Shown in pieces: positions 38,767 through 48,574 of a stretch of 64,000 nucleotides of DNA. Origin of the DNA: Saccharibacter floricola DSM 15669 (GTDB lineage: Bacteria; Pseudomonadota; Alphaproteobacteria; Acetobacterales; Acetobacteraceae); contig NZ_KB899334.1 in assembly GCF_000378165.1 (NCBI RefSeq), forward strand, positions 186,001 to 250,000, written 5' to 3'. Position 1 is the stretch's first letter, and each line of letters starts with the position of its first letter. Position numbers and translations under genes: made by a program. Under the pieces are notes generated by a model. That model saw nothing but the letters and a program-made list of their open reading frames with translations, searched no databases and had not been told where the DNA came from.

Positions 38767-40035
38767 TTATGAGGAAGATGTCTCTTCCGCCGTCTTCTCC
38801 ATGCGATACACATATGTTGGCTTAGCTTTCCCTGCTGCTACATCGGCATTCACAACCACTTTTTCAACAGTTGTCTGACCTGGCAGATCAAACATCGGCT
38901 CCATCAAGATTTTCTCTAAAATAGAGCGTAATCCACGAGCCCCTGTTTTGCGTTCAATAGCACGATGAGCGATCGTTTTCAGAGCATCTTCTGTGAAGAC
39001 AAGCTCCACATTATTCATCTGGAACAAGCACACATACTGCTTCACAAGCGCATTGCGTGGCTCACCTAATATTCGCACCAAAGCGGCCTCATCAAGGTCT
39101 TCCAACGTTGCGATGACGGGCAAACGACCGATGAATTCGGGAATAAGTCCATATTTCATCAGATCTTCTGGCTCAACATCACGCAAGACATCGCCTAACT
39201 GGCGTTCATTCTCCGAGCGTACATCCGCTCCAAAGCCGATGGATGTCCCACGACCGCGTTCGTTGATAACCTTGTCCAACCCTGCAAAGGCACCGCCACA
39301 GATAAAGAGCATATTTGTGGTATCAACCTGAACCAGCTCTTGCTGAGGATGCTTACGCCCCCCTTGCGGCGGTACTGAAGCGACAGTCCCTTCCATCATT
39401 TTCAGCAGAGCTTGCTGCACCCCCTCACCCGATACATCGCGTGTGAGAGAAGGATTTTCTGCCTTACGAGAAATTTTATCAATTTCATCAATATAGACAA
39501 TGCCACGCTGCGCACGCTCAACATCATGATTAGCAGCCTGAAGAAGTTTGAGAATAATATTCTCAACGTCTTCACCAACGTACCCAGCTTCCGTCAATGT
39601 CGTGGCATCAGCCATCGTGAACGGCACATCCAAAATACGCGCCAAAGTCTGAGCAAGGAAGGTCTTCCCTGTTCCGGTAGGGCCGATCATCATGATGTTC
39701 GATTTACCAATCTCAACATCACTTCCATATTGGGAAATATGCCCAAGACGTCGATAATGGTTATGAACAGCAACAGACAGAACTTTTTTGGCCTCATTTT
39801 GGCCAATGACGTATTCGTCTAAAATTGCACAGATCTCACGCGGCGTCGGCAGACCATCCTGCGCTTGCCCAGGATTCGTGATCCGCTCTTCACGGATAAT
39901 ATCCATGCTTAGCTCAACGCACTCATCACAGATAAACACTGTCGGGCCCGCGATCAGCTTCTTTACTTCGCGTTTAGACTTTCCACAGAACGAACAATAG
40001 AGCGTGTTCTTGGAGTCGTTATCTTTCTCGCTCAT
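38767..40035 (-). CDS. clpX: ClpX, ATPase subunit of ClpXP
   Basis: AAA+ unfoldase that feeds substrates to ClpP. At 422 aa it has the N-terminal zinc-binding domain ([14 protein letters not shown]...FICDECVEL), Walker [16 protein letters not shown], the pore loop [12 protein letters not shown], Walker B YIDEIDKI and sensor 2 [18 protein letters not shown] lies 7 nt before the ATG; the GTG one codon earlier is not needed. It follows clpP after 94 bp. Confidence 0.98.
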   Translation of the reverse strand: MSEKDNDSKNTLYCSFCGKSKREVKKLIAGPTVFICDECVELSMDIIREERITNPGQAQDGLPTPREICAILDEYVIGQNEAKKVLSVAVHNHYRRLGHISQYGSDVEIGKSNIMMIGPTGTGKTFLAQTLARILDVPFTMADATTLTEAGYVGEDVENIILKLLQAANHDVERAQRGIVYIDEIDKISRKAENPSLTRDVSGEGVQQALLKMMEGTVASVPPQGGRKHPQQELVQVDTTNMLFICGGAFAGLDKVINERGRGTSIGFGADVRSENERQLGDVLRDVEPEDLMKYGLIPEFIGRLPVIATLEDLDEAALVRILGEPRNALVKQYVCLFQMNNVELVFTEDALKTIAHRAIERKTGARGLRSILEKILMEPMFDLPGQTTVEKVVVNADVAAGKAKPTYVYRMEKTAEETSSS

Positions 40036-40129
40036 CACAGCTCCTCTTACCCCGCAGCATCCGAGAGTAAACTGCTGCGGGCAAGTTCAGATGAATCCGA
40101 TATACGGAAACGCCACATAGTGATTCGAG

Positions 40130-40762
40130 TTATTGAGCGGTCGGGTGTCGCCGCACAACCTCATCCACAAGCCCAAACTCTTGCGCTTCTGTTGCAGACA
40201 AGTAGCGGTCACGCTCCAGCGCTTCCTCGATTTCTTCCAAGGTTCGCCCGGTATGTTCGCGGTAAATTTCGTTGAGGCGCCTACGAATGTTGAGAATCTC
40301 ACGTGCTTGAATCTCAATGTCAGAGGCCTGCCCCTGCGCACCACCTGAAGGCTGATGCACCATAACGCGCGCATTTGGCAGACAGAAACGACGCCCTGCC
40401 TCACCAGCAGCTAAAAGCAAAGACCCCATAGAGGCCGCCTGCCCAATACACACCGTGCTCACTGGAGAGCGGATATACTGCATGGTGTCATACATCGCCA
40501 ACCCGGCAGAAACGACCCCACCAGGGCTGTTAATATAGAACGAAATTTCCTTATCGGGATTAACGCTCTCTAGGTACAAAAGCTGTGCACAGATCAACGA
40601 TGATACCTGATCGTACACCGTACCTGTCAGGAAAATAATTCTTTCCTGCAAGAGGCGCGAATAAATATCGAAAGAACGCTCACCGCGGGAAGTTTGCTCA
40701 ACCACCATCGGCACGAGAGTGTTGCTAAAAACATCGAGAGGGTCACGGTCCCCAATGGCCAT
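40130..40762 (-). CDS. clpP: ClpP protease subunit
   Basis: Tetradecameric serine peptidase working with ClpX. The 210-aa protein has the catalytic serine in [13 protein letters not shown], the histidine in [12 protein letters not shown] and the aspartate in [20 protein letters not shown]. Length and sequence are standard. It lies between tig and clpX, the classical tig-clpP-clpX-lon order. Confidence 0.98.
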   Translation of the reverse strand: MAIGDRDPLDVFSNTLVPMVVEQTSRGERSFDIYSRLLQERIIFLTGTVYDQVSSLICAQLLYLESVNPDKEISFYINSPGGVVSAGLAMYDTMQYIRSPVSTVCIGQAASMGSLLLAAGEAGRRFCLPNARVMVHQPSGGAQGQASDIEIQAREILNIRRRLNEIYREHTGRTLEEIEEALERDRYLSATEAQEFGLVDEVVRRHPTAQ

Positions 40763-40876
40763 AGTCTCTTTCCTTTATGCCTCCCCTCATCTCACTAACA
40801 GGGTCGACTTCATGTCTTTACCAGAAATGGAGCAGGAAACGTCTTTCGTCAAAGGGGGACAAGCAAATTAGGCAAC

Positions 40877-40910
40877 AAAAAAGGGGTGCCAGATGCCCCG
40901 ACACCCCCTT
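40877..40910 (-). terminator. Rho-independent terminator of tig
   Basis: On the minus strand AAGGGGGTG pairs with CACCCCTTT around a 13-nt loop, followed by a T run. It begins about 10 bp after the tig stop and separates tig from clpP. Confidence 0.85.
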
Positions 40911-40919
40911 GATCGTCTC

Positions 40920-42251
40920 TTAGTGAGTGGCTTCTGGCATATCTGCAAGCTCTTCTGGCGTCACTTCTTTTTCTGTCACGTCAGCAAGCTCAATAAGATA
41001 ATCAACAACTTTGTTTTCCAGAATAGGTCCACGAAGGCTTTCAACAGCCTGCGGATTCTTCGTAAAGAACTCGAAGACCATCTGCTCTTGCCCAGGATAA
41101 CGACGTGCTTCCTGCTGCATAGCATTCATCAGCTCTTCACGAGAGACCTGGATCTCCTGCTTACGGCCGATTTCCGCCAAAAGCAGTCCCAGCTTAACAC
41201 GACGCTCAGCGATTTGGCGATAGTCAGCACGCAGCGTTTCTTCGTCCTTAGCAGCATCGCTTTCATCAAGACGACCAGCTTTACGCTCTTCTTCAATACG
41301 CGCCCAAATCTGCTCAAACTCAGCATCAACCATGCTAGCTGGAGCGTCAAAGTCCACTTTTTCAGAAAGAGCGTCCAGAAGCTCGCGCTTAATACGCATA
41401 CGGGACATCTGGTTATATTCGCCTTCAGCCTGCTCCGTAATGATCTTACGAACCTGATCAATGCTCTCTAAACCAAGGGTTTTAGCAAGCTCATCATCGA
41501 CGGCGGGATCTTCAGCTTTTTTCAGTGCCTTCGCCTTCACGTCGAAGGTGGCTTCCTTACCAGCTAGCTCAGCAGCCTGATAATCTTCTGGGAAGGTCAC
41601 TGTAATCGTGCGCTCTTCGCCAGCTTTCATGCCATCCATCTGCTCAGAGAATCCTGGGATAAAGCCTTCCCCAGCAATCTCCACATTGACATCGTCAGCA
41701 GCGCCACCTTCAAATGGCGTTCCATCAATTTTACCGACGAAATCAACACATAGGACATCGCCCTTACCTGCTGGACGGTCTTCTTCGATCGTCGTGAAGG
41801 TGCGGTTACGACGTACAACGTCACCGAGAGCTTTTTCAACAACATCATCACCGACCTTGCTAACCAAACGTGTTAGCTTCAAGCCAGACATGTCAGGAAC
41901 GGCGATCTCTGGAAGGATTTCCATCTCAAGGGTGAACTCAAGATCTTTCCCTGAATCAGGGCCGTTCACGAGATCAACCTTAGGCTGTCCTGCTGGGCGG
42001 ATATTCTGCTCTTCAAGAAGCTTAGTAACGCTTTCTTGAACCAGCTTCTCCATCACCTCACCCTGAACGGCCTGGCCATGACGCTGCTTCACAACACTTG
42101 CTGGAACCTTACCAGGACGGAAGCCTGGAAGGCGGATATCGCGTGCAACTTCTTTTAGACGAGCGTCACAACGAGCCTGCAGGTCAGAAGACGGGACAAC
42201 AACAGTGAAGGAGCGCTTAAGACCTTCGTTAAGCGTGGGCGTAACCTGCAT
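40920..42251 (-). CDS. tig: Trigger factor
   Basis: Ribosome-bound chaperone and peptidyl-prolyl isomerase for nascent chains, 443 aa. The ribosome-binding signature GFRPGKVPASVVKQRHG is at about residues 43-59, the FKBP-type PPIase domain covers about 150-245 (GKGDVLCVDFVGKIDGTPFEGG), and a helical C-terminal domain follows. The only ribosome-binding site (AGAGGA, about 11 nt before the ATG) abuts one arm of an inverted repeat that spans the leader between tRNA-Leu and tig. Confidence 0.97.
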   Translation of the reverse strand: MQVTPTLNEGLKRSFTVVVPSSDLQARCDARLKEVARDIRLPGFRPGKVPASVVKQRHGQAVQGEVMEKLVQESVTKLLEEQNIRPAGQPKVDLVNGPDSGKDLEFTLEMEILPEIAVPDMSGLKLTRLVSKVGDDVVEKALGDVVRRNRTFTTIEEDRPAGKGDVLCVDFVGKIDGTPFEGGAADDVNVEIAGEGFIPGFSEQMDGMKAGEERTITVTFPEDYQAAELAGKEATFDVKAKALKKAEDPAVDDELAKTLGLESIDQVRKIITEQAEGEYNQMSRMRIKRELLDALSEKVDFDAPASMVDAEFEQIWARIEEERKAGRLDESDAAKDEETLRADYRQIAERRVKLGLLLAEIGRKQEIQVSREELMNAMQQEARRYPGQEQMVFEFFTKNPQAVESLRGPILENKVVDYLIELADVTEKEVTPEELADMPEATH

Positions 42252-42256
42252 GAGCC

Positions 42257-42310
42257 AGGCGATCCTCTCGGTCGGATAGTTAGTGATTCATATCTTACAG
42301 GAGATCGCCT
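42257..42310. repeat. Inverted repeat between tRNA-Leu and tig
   Basis: AGGCGATC (42257-42264) and GATCGCCT (42303-42310) form a perfect 8-bp inverted repeat around 38 nt. On the minus strand one arm starts directly after the tRNA CCA end and the other overlaps the tig ribosome-binding region, so a transcript starting at the tRNA could fold over the tig start. Confidence 0.8.
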
Positions 42311-42395
42311 TGGTACGGGCGGAGGGACTTGAACCCCCACGGCTTGCGCCACTAGAACCTAAATCTAGCGTGTCTACCAGTTCCACCACGCCCGC
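42311..42395 (-). tRNA. tRNA-Leu (TAG)
   Basis: An 85-nt class II tRNA. The acceptor is GCGGGCG / CGCCCGT, the anticodon stem-loop is CTAGA-TTTAGGT-TCTAG with anticodon TAG, a long variable arm marks leucine, the T-loop is TTCAAGT and CCA is encoded. It ends 59 bp before the tig start on the same strand. Confidence 0.95.
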
Positions 42396-42540
42396 ATAAA
42401 CCCAGACGACTTTATATCTCCTTCGGGATGACCTCTGTGCCGGTCATGCCTCGGTGAAAGGGGATTTAGCGCATGACGGCTCACTCGGCAAGAGGGTTTG
42501 GAGCGACAAAAGCGGGATTTTTACTTTTAATGTGATTTCA

Positions 42541-44004
42541 TCACCTATTTATCGACAATTTTTGGGATTTTTCTGCCGCGTGACGTGCTTTTCCAAGAAA
42601 TGTGATGAGATCTTCTGCAACAATCCATCCTCCCTTTGCCTGAGCCGCTTGCCGCCCCGCTTCACCGTGAATCCAAACAGCAGCGCAACTGGCCTCCCAT
42701 GCAGGCATTCCCGACGCACATAAAGCAGCGATAATTCCACTCAACACATCACCCGATCCTGCCGTTGCTAATGCCGGGGTCGCGTGCCGATTGATCGCTG
42801 TCCGTCCATCTGGTGCGGCAATCACGGTATCCGCCCCTTTCAAGACAATCACACTCCCCGTTTCCTTAGATGCCTGCTGTGCTGCCTCCAGTCGGGAGGT
42901 TCTCACCGGGCCAAACACCCGCACGAACTCTCCTAGATGAGGGGTCATCACCTTCACGCCACGCAGCTTTTCAGGCAGCCCATCTGCCCATGCCAACGCG
43001 CCGGCATCTGCGATGACATGACATTGCGCTTCCAATAGAGTTGGAAGAACGCTTTCCACCTCCTTAAACGTTAAGCCCGGGCCACACACCCAAACGCGCC
43101 GCCGCTGGTCTTTCACACTGTCATACGGTGTTTTCTGATCCACAACGCAACCAGGCAATACCGTACGATATAACGCAGCCCCTTCCTCCGATGAGGACAC
43201 ACAAACCAAGCCAGCTCCGGTATGACGTGCGCTATCACTCGCAAAGCGAGCAGCCCCCGGCATGTGCGCGCCGCCATAGAGACTCACAACCCCTCGTGTA
43301 TATTTATGATCCTGCTCATATTGCAGTGGAAGCGGCCATAATGAGGGGGTATTTTCCCAATAGCGCGCTTTAAGCCCTGAAAATGCCTCCTCTGGCATCC
43401 CAATATCCACACACACAACCTGGCCGCATCTTCCCGTAGCAGGCTCCAGCAGATGTCCAGGTCGTTTCCTCACCAAGGCAACGGTTAATAGCGCCTGCGG
43501 AACCTCCCCCCAGCATGCTCCAGTCACCCCATCAACGCCTGAAGGCACATCAATCGCCACACACCGAGGCACATGCTGGAAAAAATGCACAACATCTTCC
43601 GGCAATGGACGCGATAGCCCTGCTCCAAACACCGCATCTACTACCAACTCTGCCCGCATAGCCTCTGCGGCCTCAAAAGCAACGATCGGCCCCGTCCACT
43701 CTTGCGCAGCACGAGCGGCTAAACTGCCATGCTGCGGCTTTTTCCAAGGCGCTACTGAAACGGGCCAGCCCCATCCCTGCAGATACCGCGCGACCACATA
43801 GCCGTCACCGCCGTTATTTCCTGGGCCACACGCCACCAACACACGGCATGACTTAAAATGCTGACGAATAAGACGCGCAACCATAGCGCCCGCATTTTCC
43901 ATCAAAAACTCCAAAGATGACGACATATGCGCATCCATTTGCAGCGTCTCATGTGGGGTTAATAACGCGTTCGTTTCAAAAGACATGCGTTCAGAGTGAG
44001 ACAT
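42541..44004 (-). CDS. nnr: Bifunctional NAD(P)H-hydrate epimerase/dehydratase
   Basis: Repairs damaged NAD(P)H hydrates. The 487-aa fusion has an N-terminal epimerase domain (about residues 1-225; CGPGNNGGDGYVVARYLQ, VDAVFGAGLSR, AIDVPSGVDG) and a C-terminal ADP/ATP-dependent dehydratase domain (about 235-487; TPHLGEFVRVFG, VLKGADTVI, TAGSGDVLSGIIAAL). AGAGGG precedes the ATG by about 12 nt. Divergent from the small membrane protein gene. No partner pathway is suggested by the neighbours. Confidence 0.95.
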   Translation of the reverse strand: MSHSERMSFETNALLTPHETLQMDAHMSSSLEFLMENAGAMVARLIRQHFKSCRVLVACGPGNNGGDGYVVARYLQGWGWPVSVAPWKKPQHGSLAARAAQEWTGPIVAFEAAEAMRAELVVDAVFGAGLSRPLPEDVVHFFQHVPRCVAIDVPSGVDGVTGACWGEVPQALLTVALVRKRPGHLLEPATGRCGQVVCVDIGMPEEAFSGLKARYWENTPSLWPLPLQYEQDHKYTRGVVSLYGGAHMPGAARFASDSARHTGAGLVCVSSSEEGAALYRTVLPGCVVDQKTPYDSVKDQRRRVWVCGPGLTFKEVESVLPTLLEAQCHVIADAGALAWADGLPEKLRGVKVMTPHLGEFVRVFGPVRTSRLEAAQQASKETGSVIVLKGADTVIAAPDGRTAINRHATPALATAGSGDVLSGIIAALCASGMPAWEASCAAVWIHGEAGRQAAQAKGGWIVAEDLITFLGKARHAAEKSQKLSINR

Positions 44005-44061
44005 AAAGCGATCTTCCCTCTATAATTGCTTGCAACAATAACATAACTCATTGAGGAGCCC

Positions 44062-44505
44062 ATGCTCATTTCTATTGTCTGGAGCCTTGTTCTGGCCCTG
44101 CACCTTCTCTGCATGGCCTATTGGGTTGGTGGCGCTTTTTACTGCCTCCAACTACGCCGTGCGACACGTTTGTTAGAACCAGCCCAGGCCACCACGGTTC
44201 TGCTACAATCCTATAGCCGCTATTTGCGTGCGTTATGGCACGTTGTGCCTCTTGCCTTCATTACGGGAATCGCCCTCTTTGTACGTGCAGGCGGTCACCT
44301 CCCATGGCCTTATCACCTGATGTCCTTCTGTGGCGTTATGATGGCTATCGCCTTCCTCACCATGTTCTTTGGCCCATTAAAGACAGCGCGTCGTGCGATC
44401 CGCCCTCAGCCACAAACCTTCGTTTCGTTGCACCGCCGCACAGCCATTATGCTGTTTTGGGGCATTATCGCCGTACTTTCAGGCTCTTTCGGGCATGGAT
44501 TCTAA
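44062..44505 (+). CDS. Small four-helix membrane protein, CopD-like
   Basis: A 147-aa inner-membrane protein with four hydrophobic helices (about residues 3-28, 58-76, 84-104 and 126-146). The start resembles the CopD/DUF2214 type (ALHLLCMAYWVGGAFYCL), and a conserved histidine near the third helix (WPYHLMSF) and another before the fourth (SLHRRTA) may bind haem or metal. Function is unknown. GAGGAG lies 5 nt before the ATG. About 200 bp of non-coding sequence follows before the helicase gene, in which I see only the small palindrome AGGGTACCCT. Confidence 0.7.
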   Translation: MLISIVWSLVLALHLLCMAYWVGGAFYCLQLRRATRLLEPAQATTVLLQSYSRYLRALWHVVPLAFITGIALFVRAGGHLPWPYHLMSFCGVMMAIAFLTMFFGPLKTARRAIRPQPQTFVSLHRRTAIMLFWGIIAVLSGSFGHGF

Positions 44506-44703
44506 ATAAAAAACACAACCTTCTGCGTTATTATGCCAATCCTTTAGAAGACATCTCTTGCCTTCTGGGGGAATTGGCGATAACGGAGACAGTATGGCTA
44601 GTAGGGTACCCTGAGAGTATCCTGATTAAATATGGCCATGATCCCAGTCTGTCTGGATTTTTCTAGATTGATAGAACCTTTACATTAGTGTTTCGAGAGT
44701 CAT

Positions 44704-46869
44704 TTGAGCACCAAGACACCTTCCAGTTCGTCAGCCTCCTCTACCGGCACCCCTTCCCGTACGCGCAAGACTCCTTCCCGCGCAAAGACTGTGCGTAAGC
44801 GCACAAACAAGACCGAGGAAGCGGTCACTGACGACTCGGCACTGGAGGCAGGCACGGCCAAAGCTCCCCGCAAGACACCGACACGTCGTCGTAATGTCAA
44901 AGCGGAAACACCCTCTGAGGCTGTAAGCACAGAGGCAGAGGGCGAATCTGCGCCTAAGAAGAAAACAACAACACGCAAAAAAAGCACAACAAAAGCGGCA
45001 GAGAGCGCTGCCTCAAAGAAGACGACACGCACGCGGCGTACCAAAAACACAGAGGCGGATGCTCAGGCCAATGATGCCGATTCTCCTCAAACATCTAAAC
45101 AAATGGACAAAGCACCGCCTAAGCCAAGAGGCCGTCCTAGAAAAACGGCCGCTAAAGACATAACGAATGTTGAGACCGTAGAAGCGTCAGCTGAGGAAGC
45201 TCCTAAGCCACGCCGTCGCACAACGACACGTAAGAAAGCTGCTGAAAAAGCGGAAGACACACGGCCTCTTACGACACCGACAGCTGACGAAGCGCACACG
45301 GACGCCCCGCAAGACGATGAACCTCCTCAAAAACCGGCTCGACGGAAGCGGACGACACGTGCCTCTTCTAGGAAAAAGGCCAATCAGCCAGAACAAGCCG
45401 TAGAGGATACTTCCTCCGACGCTGAAGAGGCTGCTCCTGTAGCCCAAGCCCCTTCGCCAAAAGACGAAAAGACCCCTCTCTTTTCAGACCTTGCTCTTTC
45501 AGCCCCGTTGCTGCGCGCTGTAGAGGAAATGGGCTATACGCACCCTACGCCTATTCAAGCGCAAGCAATTCCGGACATTCTTGCAGGCCATGATGTTCTG
45601 GGCGTTGCTCAGACAGGGACAGGAAAGACGGCCTCGTTTACCCTTCCCCTTCTGGAAAAGCTCTCAAAATCGCGCGCCCGCGCCCGCATGCCACGTTCGC
45701 TCATTTTAGAGCCTACACGTGAGCTGGCTCTTCAAGTTGCTGAAAACTTCGAGCGCTACGGCAAACATTTGCGCCTTACCCATGCCCTCCTCATTGGCGG
45801 AGGGAACATGAATGAGCAGCGTGAGCTTCTTAACCGTGGGGTTGATGTGCTCATCGCGACGCCAGGACGTTTGCTTGATCTGTTTAACCGTGGCGGCTTA
45901 CTGCTTACAAAAACAGATATGCTTGTTATTGATGAAGCCGACCGTATGCTTGATATGGGTTTTATTCCCGACATTGAGCGTATTGTTAGCTTACTGCCAC
46001 AACGCCGCCAGACACTCTTTTTCTCTGCAACTATGGCACCAGAAATTCGTCGTCTGACGGAAGCCTTCTTGTCATCGCCGCGTGAAATTACCATCGCACG
46101 TCAATCATCTGTCGCCAGCACCATTATTGAACGCGTCTTCTTGGTTGAGAAGAGCGACAAACAAAAAGCACTACGTACGTTAATACGCACAGAAGATGTG
46201 CAAAATGCGATCATTTTCTGTAACCGCAAGCGCGACGTTGATACCCTAAACGCCTATCTCTCACGGAAGGGCTTTGCTGTTGGTCATTTGCATGGTGACC
46301 TCACACAATCTCTACGCTTTGAAACGCTGGAACGTTTCCGTTCCGGCGAACTGAAGCTTCTTGTATGCTCTGATATTGCAGCGCGCGGCATTGATATCGG
46401 CGGGCTATCGCATGTCTTTAACTATGACCTTCCGTTTAATGCAGAAGATTATGTGCACCGAATTGGTCGCACGGGTCGCGCAGGCAAGGAAGGGCATGCT
46501 TTTACGCTCGTAACCCCATCCGAGGATGAAAACCTGCTTGATGCGGTCGAGGCCCTCACCAAGAAGAAGATCAAACATGGGATGATTGAAGGTTTCCCTG
46601 TCCTTGATTGGTCTCAAAATTTCAAGGATTTCGCGTCAGACACCGCTTCAGCGAAAAAGAAATCCTCTCACGAATCACACCCCAAGCAGCGCAAAAACAA
46701 AGCGCCTCGCGATGATGTGCGCCCTTCCCGGGCTCGTGGGAAAGGTGCTTCTCCTAAAGGGCTTCTGCCACCTGTCCCAGAAAAAGGCGGTGTCCAAGAA
46801 GGGTTTGGCGAGTATGTGCCGGCCTTTATGCATATCGCTTGCCGCCCTACACCGCGTAACAACGATTAA
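44704..46869 (+). CDS. DEAD-box RNA helicase with long charged N-terminal tail
   Basis: A 721-aa ATP-dependent RNA helicase. The core (about residues 258-620) has Q motif FSDLALSAPLLRAVEEMGY, Walker A AQTGTGKTAS, DEAD motif VIDEADRMLDMG, SAT in FFSATMAPE and motif VI HRIGRTGRAGK, closest to RhlE/DeaD. Before it lies about 255 residues of low-complexity sequence alternating Lys/Arg-Thr-rich and Glu/Asp-Ala-rich blocks, including an AT-hook-like KPRGRPRK near residue 137. The start is TTG with GAGAG upstream; no in-frame ATG exists until after about 130 codons. The RNA methyltransferase gene follows with a one-base overlap. Confidence 0.92.
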   Translation: MSTKTPSSSSASSTGTPSRTRKTPSRAKTVRKRTNKTEEAVTDDSALEAGTAKAPRKTPTRRRNVKAETPSEAVSTEAEGESAPKKKTTTRKKSTTKAAESAASKKTTRTRRTKNTEADAQANDADSPQTSKQMDKAPPKPRGRPRKTAAKDITNVETVEASAEEAPKPRRRTTTRKKAAEKAEDTRPLTTPTADEAHTDAPQDDEPPQKPARRKRTTRASSRKKANQPEQAVEDTSSDAEEAAPVAQAPSPKDEKTPLFSDLALSAPLLRAVEEMGYTHPTPIQAQAIPDILAGHDVLGVAQTGTGKTASFTLPLLEKLSKSRARARMPRSLILEPTRELALQVAENFERYGKHLRLTHALLIGGGNMNEQRELLNRGVDVLIATPGRLLDLFNRGGLLLTKTDMLVIDEADRMLDMGFIPDIERIVSLLPQRRQTLFFSATMAPEIRRLTEAFLSSPREITIARQSSVASTIIERVFLVEKSDKQKALRTLIRTEDVQNAIIFCNRKRDVDTLNAYLSRKGFAVGHLHGDLTQSLRFETLERFRSGELKLLVCSDIAARGIDIGGLSHVFNYDLPFNAEDYVHRIGRTGRAGKEGHAFTLVTPSEDENLLDAVEALTKKKIKHGMIEGFPVLDWSQNFKDFASDTASAKKKSSHESHPKQRKNKAPRDDVRPSRARGKGASPKGLLPPVPEKGGVQEGFGEYVPAFMHIACRPTPRNND

Positions 46870-48167
46870 TGATCGCTACCTCTTCTCAGCAGCATCTCCA
46901 GATTGAACAGCTTGGTCATTCTGGGGACGGTCTTCTCCGTCACGAAGGGCAGGTTTTCTATATTCCAGGCACCCTTCCTGGAGAGACGGTGCATGTCCGC
47001 TTTAACGGCTCGCAATGTGATCTTTTGGCACGTGAGAGCGATTCGTCCGACCGCGTTACGCCCGTATGCGCCCTTGCGGAACCATGCGGAGGCTGCACAC
47101 TACAGCACATGGCGCTTCCGGCCTTATTAGACTGGAAGATGTCACGCGTACGAAACGCGCTTCAAGCGGCAGGATACGACTCCTTACCCACACCAACATC
47201 TTTCCAGACACCGTCCCATTCCCGTCAACGCCTTGATGCCGCGTTGCAACGGGTCGATGGCGGTGTAGTGCTCGGGCTACATCAGCGCGGGGGCGATCCG
47301 GTCGATATGACGGAATGCGCCCTTATTCATCCACGTTTAATGGCTCTTCTGACACCATTGCGAGAGGTTTTATCAGGTCTAGGCGCCCTAACAGGGCGCG
47401 GAGGGATCGCGATCAACCTTCTTGAGAGCGGCCCAGATATAACGCTTGAAACACCGTCTCCCCTCTCGAGTTCAGACCGCCGTAAGTTAGCGGACTTTGC
47501 CCGTGCTCACGCCATCCCGCGCATTACGTGGCGTGCCGCTCCCGGTAAAGAGATGGAAACGGTTGTGCAATGGGGGCCTGTTTTCCACTCCTTTGCTGGC
47601 GTTAAGGTCGCCCCTCCTCCCGCAACCTTTTTACAGGCCACACGTGAAGCCGAACAAAGCATTGTGGATGCTGTGCTTCGTGCCCTTCCCTCTCTCAACC
47701 GTAAAGATCGCCTTGTCGAGCTTTACGCCGGTTGTGGGACACTTACCTTCCCGTTAGCCCAAAAAGGGCACGTTAAAGCCTACGAAGGCAGTGCTGAGGC
47801 GATAGCGGCTTTACGCAAAGCCACTCACGGGACGCGTGCAGAGGGAGACGTGCGTGACCTCAACCGTCAACCGCTACTCCCCCATGATTTGAAAAACGCA
47901 CGTGTTGTCATCCTTGACCCACCTTATAGTGGAGCAGGAAAACAGCTTGCGCCTTTAGCGCGTTCTGACGTGAAAGATATTGTATATATCAGCTGCAACC
48001 CAGCAGCACTCACCAAAGATCTTGCACCGTTACACGAGGCTGGTTTTCAGCTTATCGACTGGCACGTTGTCGATCAGTTCTTATGGTCGAGCGATGTTGA
48101 AACGGTTATTACGCTCTCGCGTGATGCAAAGCGTCTTAAAAAGATCGAAAAAAAGCGGAGAGGCTAA
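46869..48167 (+). CDS. RNA (uracil-5)-methyltransferase, RlmD/TrmA family
   Basis: SAM-dependent methyltransferase of 432 aa that makes m5U in rRNA or tRNA. An N-terminal TRAM-like part (GDGLLRHEGQVFYIPGTLPGETVHV), the iron-sulfur cysteines CGGCTLQHM, the SAM motif LVELYAGCGTLTFPLA and the catalytic region ILDPPYSGAGKQ...YISCNPAALTKDL are all present. Whether it acts on 23S rRNA or tRNA cannot be told. Its ATG overlaps the helicase stop (TAATG), suggesting a joint role in ribosome or RNA maturation. Confidence 0.92.
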   Translation: MIATSSQQHLQIEQLGHSGDGLLRHEGQVFYIPGTLPGETVHVRFNGSQCDLLARESDSSDRVTPVCALAEPCGGCTLQHMALPALLDWKMSRVRNALQAAGYDSLPTPTSFQTPSHSRQRLDAALQRVDGGVVLGLHQRGGDPVDMTECALIHPRLMALLTPLREVLSGLGALTGRGGIAINLLESGPDITLETPSPLSSSDRRKLADFARAHAIPRITWRAAPGKEMETVVQWGPVFHSFAGVKVAPPPATFLQATREAEQSIVDAVLRALPSLNRKDRLVELYAGCGTLTFPLAQKGHVKAYEGSAEAIAALRKATHGTRAEGDVRDLNRQPLLPHDLKNARVVILDPPYSGAGKQLAPLARSDVKDIVYISCNPAALTKDLAPLHEAGFQLIDWHVVDQFLWSSDVETVITLSRDAKRLKKIEKKRRG

Positions 48168-48182
48168 CCCCCTCCGCTTTTT
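48150..48182. terminator. Bidirectional terminator between methyltransferase gene and sufA
   Basis: AAAAAGCGGAG and CTCCGCTTTT form a 10- to 11-bp stem around 11 nt with A and T runs on its two sides. It serves the plus-strand methyltransferase gene, whose stop codon lies in the loop, and probably the minus-strand suf operon. Confidence 0.85.
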
Positions 48183-48197
48183 AGCTCCCAATGCGAT

Positions 48198-48554
48198 TTA
48201 GATGTGGAAGCTTTCTCCACAGCCACACCGGCCTTTTTCATTCGGATTAGTAAAAGTAAAGCCCGATTCGAGGTCTTTCACCTCGTAATCCATAACCGTT
48301 CCTATCAAAAAGAGAGTGGCCTTCTGGTCAACCAACAGAGTGAGATCATGATCCTGCACATGCTCATCTCCTTTTTGCGGCTGATCGACAAAATCCATCT
48401 CGTAAGAAAGCCCCGAACAGCCTCGCCTACCCACGCTGATACGGAGAGTTTTTCCCTGTTGCGCTCCAGCATACAGAGCACGCAGACGCTCTGCCGCCCG
48501 CTCTGTCATACTCAGCAAAGGTGGCAACGCTTTCTTTGGGGATGTTTCAGTCAT
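48198..48554 (-). CDS. sufA: A-type iron-sulfur carrier SufA
   Basis: A 118-aa HesB/IscA-family protein that delivers Fe-S clusters to targets. The three conserved cysteines are in RRGCSGLSYEM and RCGCGESF, with LFLIGTVMDYE between. Last gene of the suf operon, after sufT. Confidence 0.95.
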   Translation of the reverse strand: MTETSPKKALPPLLSMTERAAERLRALYAGAQQGKTLRISVGRRGCSGLSYEMDFVDQPQKGDEHVQDHDLTLLVDQKATLFLIGTVMDYEVKDLESGFTFTNPNEKGRCGCGESFHI

Positions 48555-48574
48555 CTCTGTTTCCCCTTTCTCCG

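Noticed and set aside
44235-44666. 143-codon plus-strand frame overlapping the four-helix membrane protein
   Set aside because: It is a frame-shifted shadow of the membrane protein gene; the region beyond that gene shows no start site, domain or signal peptide.
44700-45050. 116-codon minus-strand Val/Arg-rich frame opposite the helicase tail
   Set aside because: A compositional shadow of the Lys/Thr/Glu-rich low-complexity tail on the other strand.
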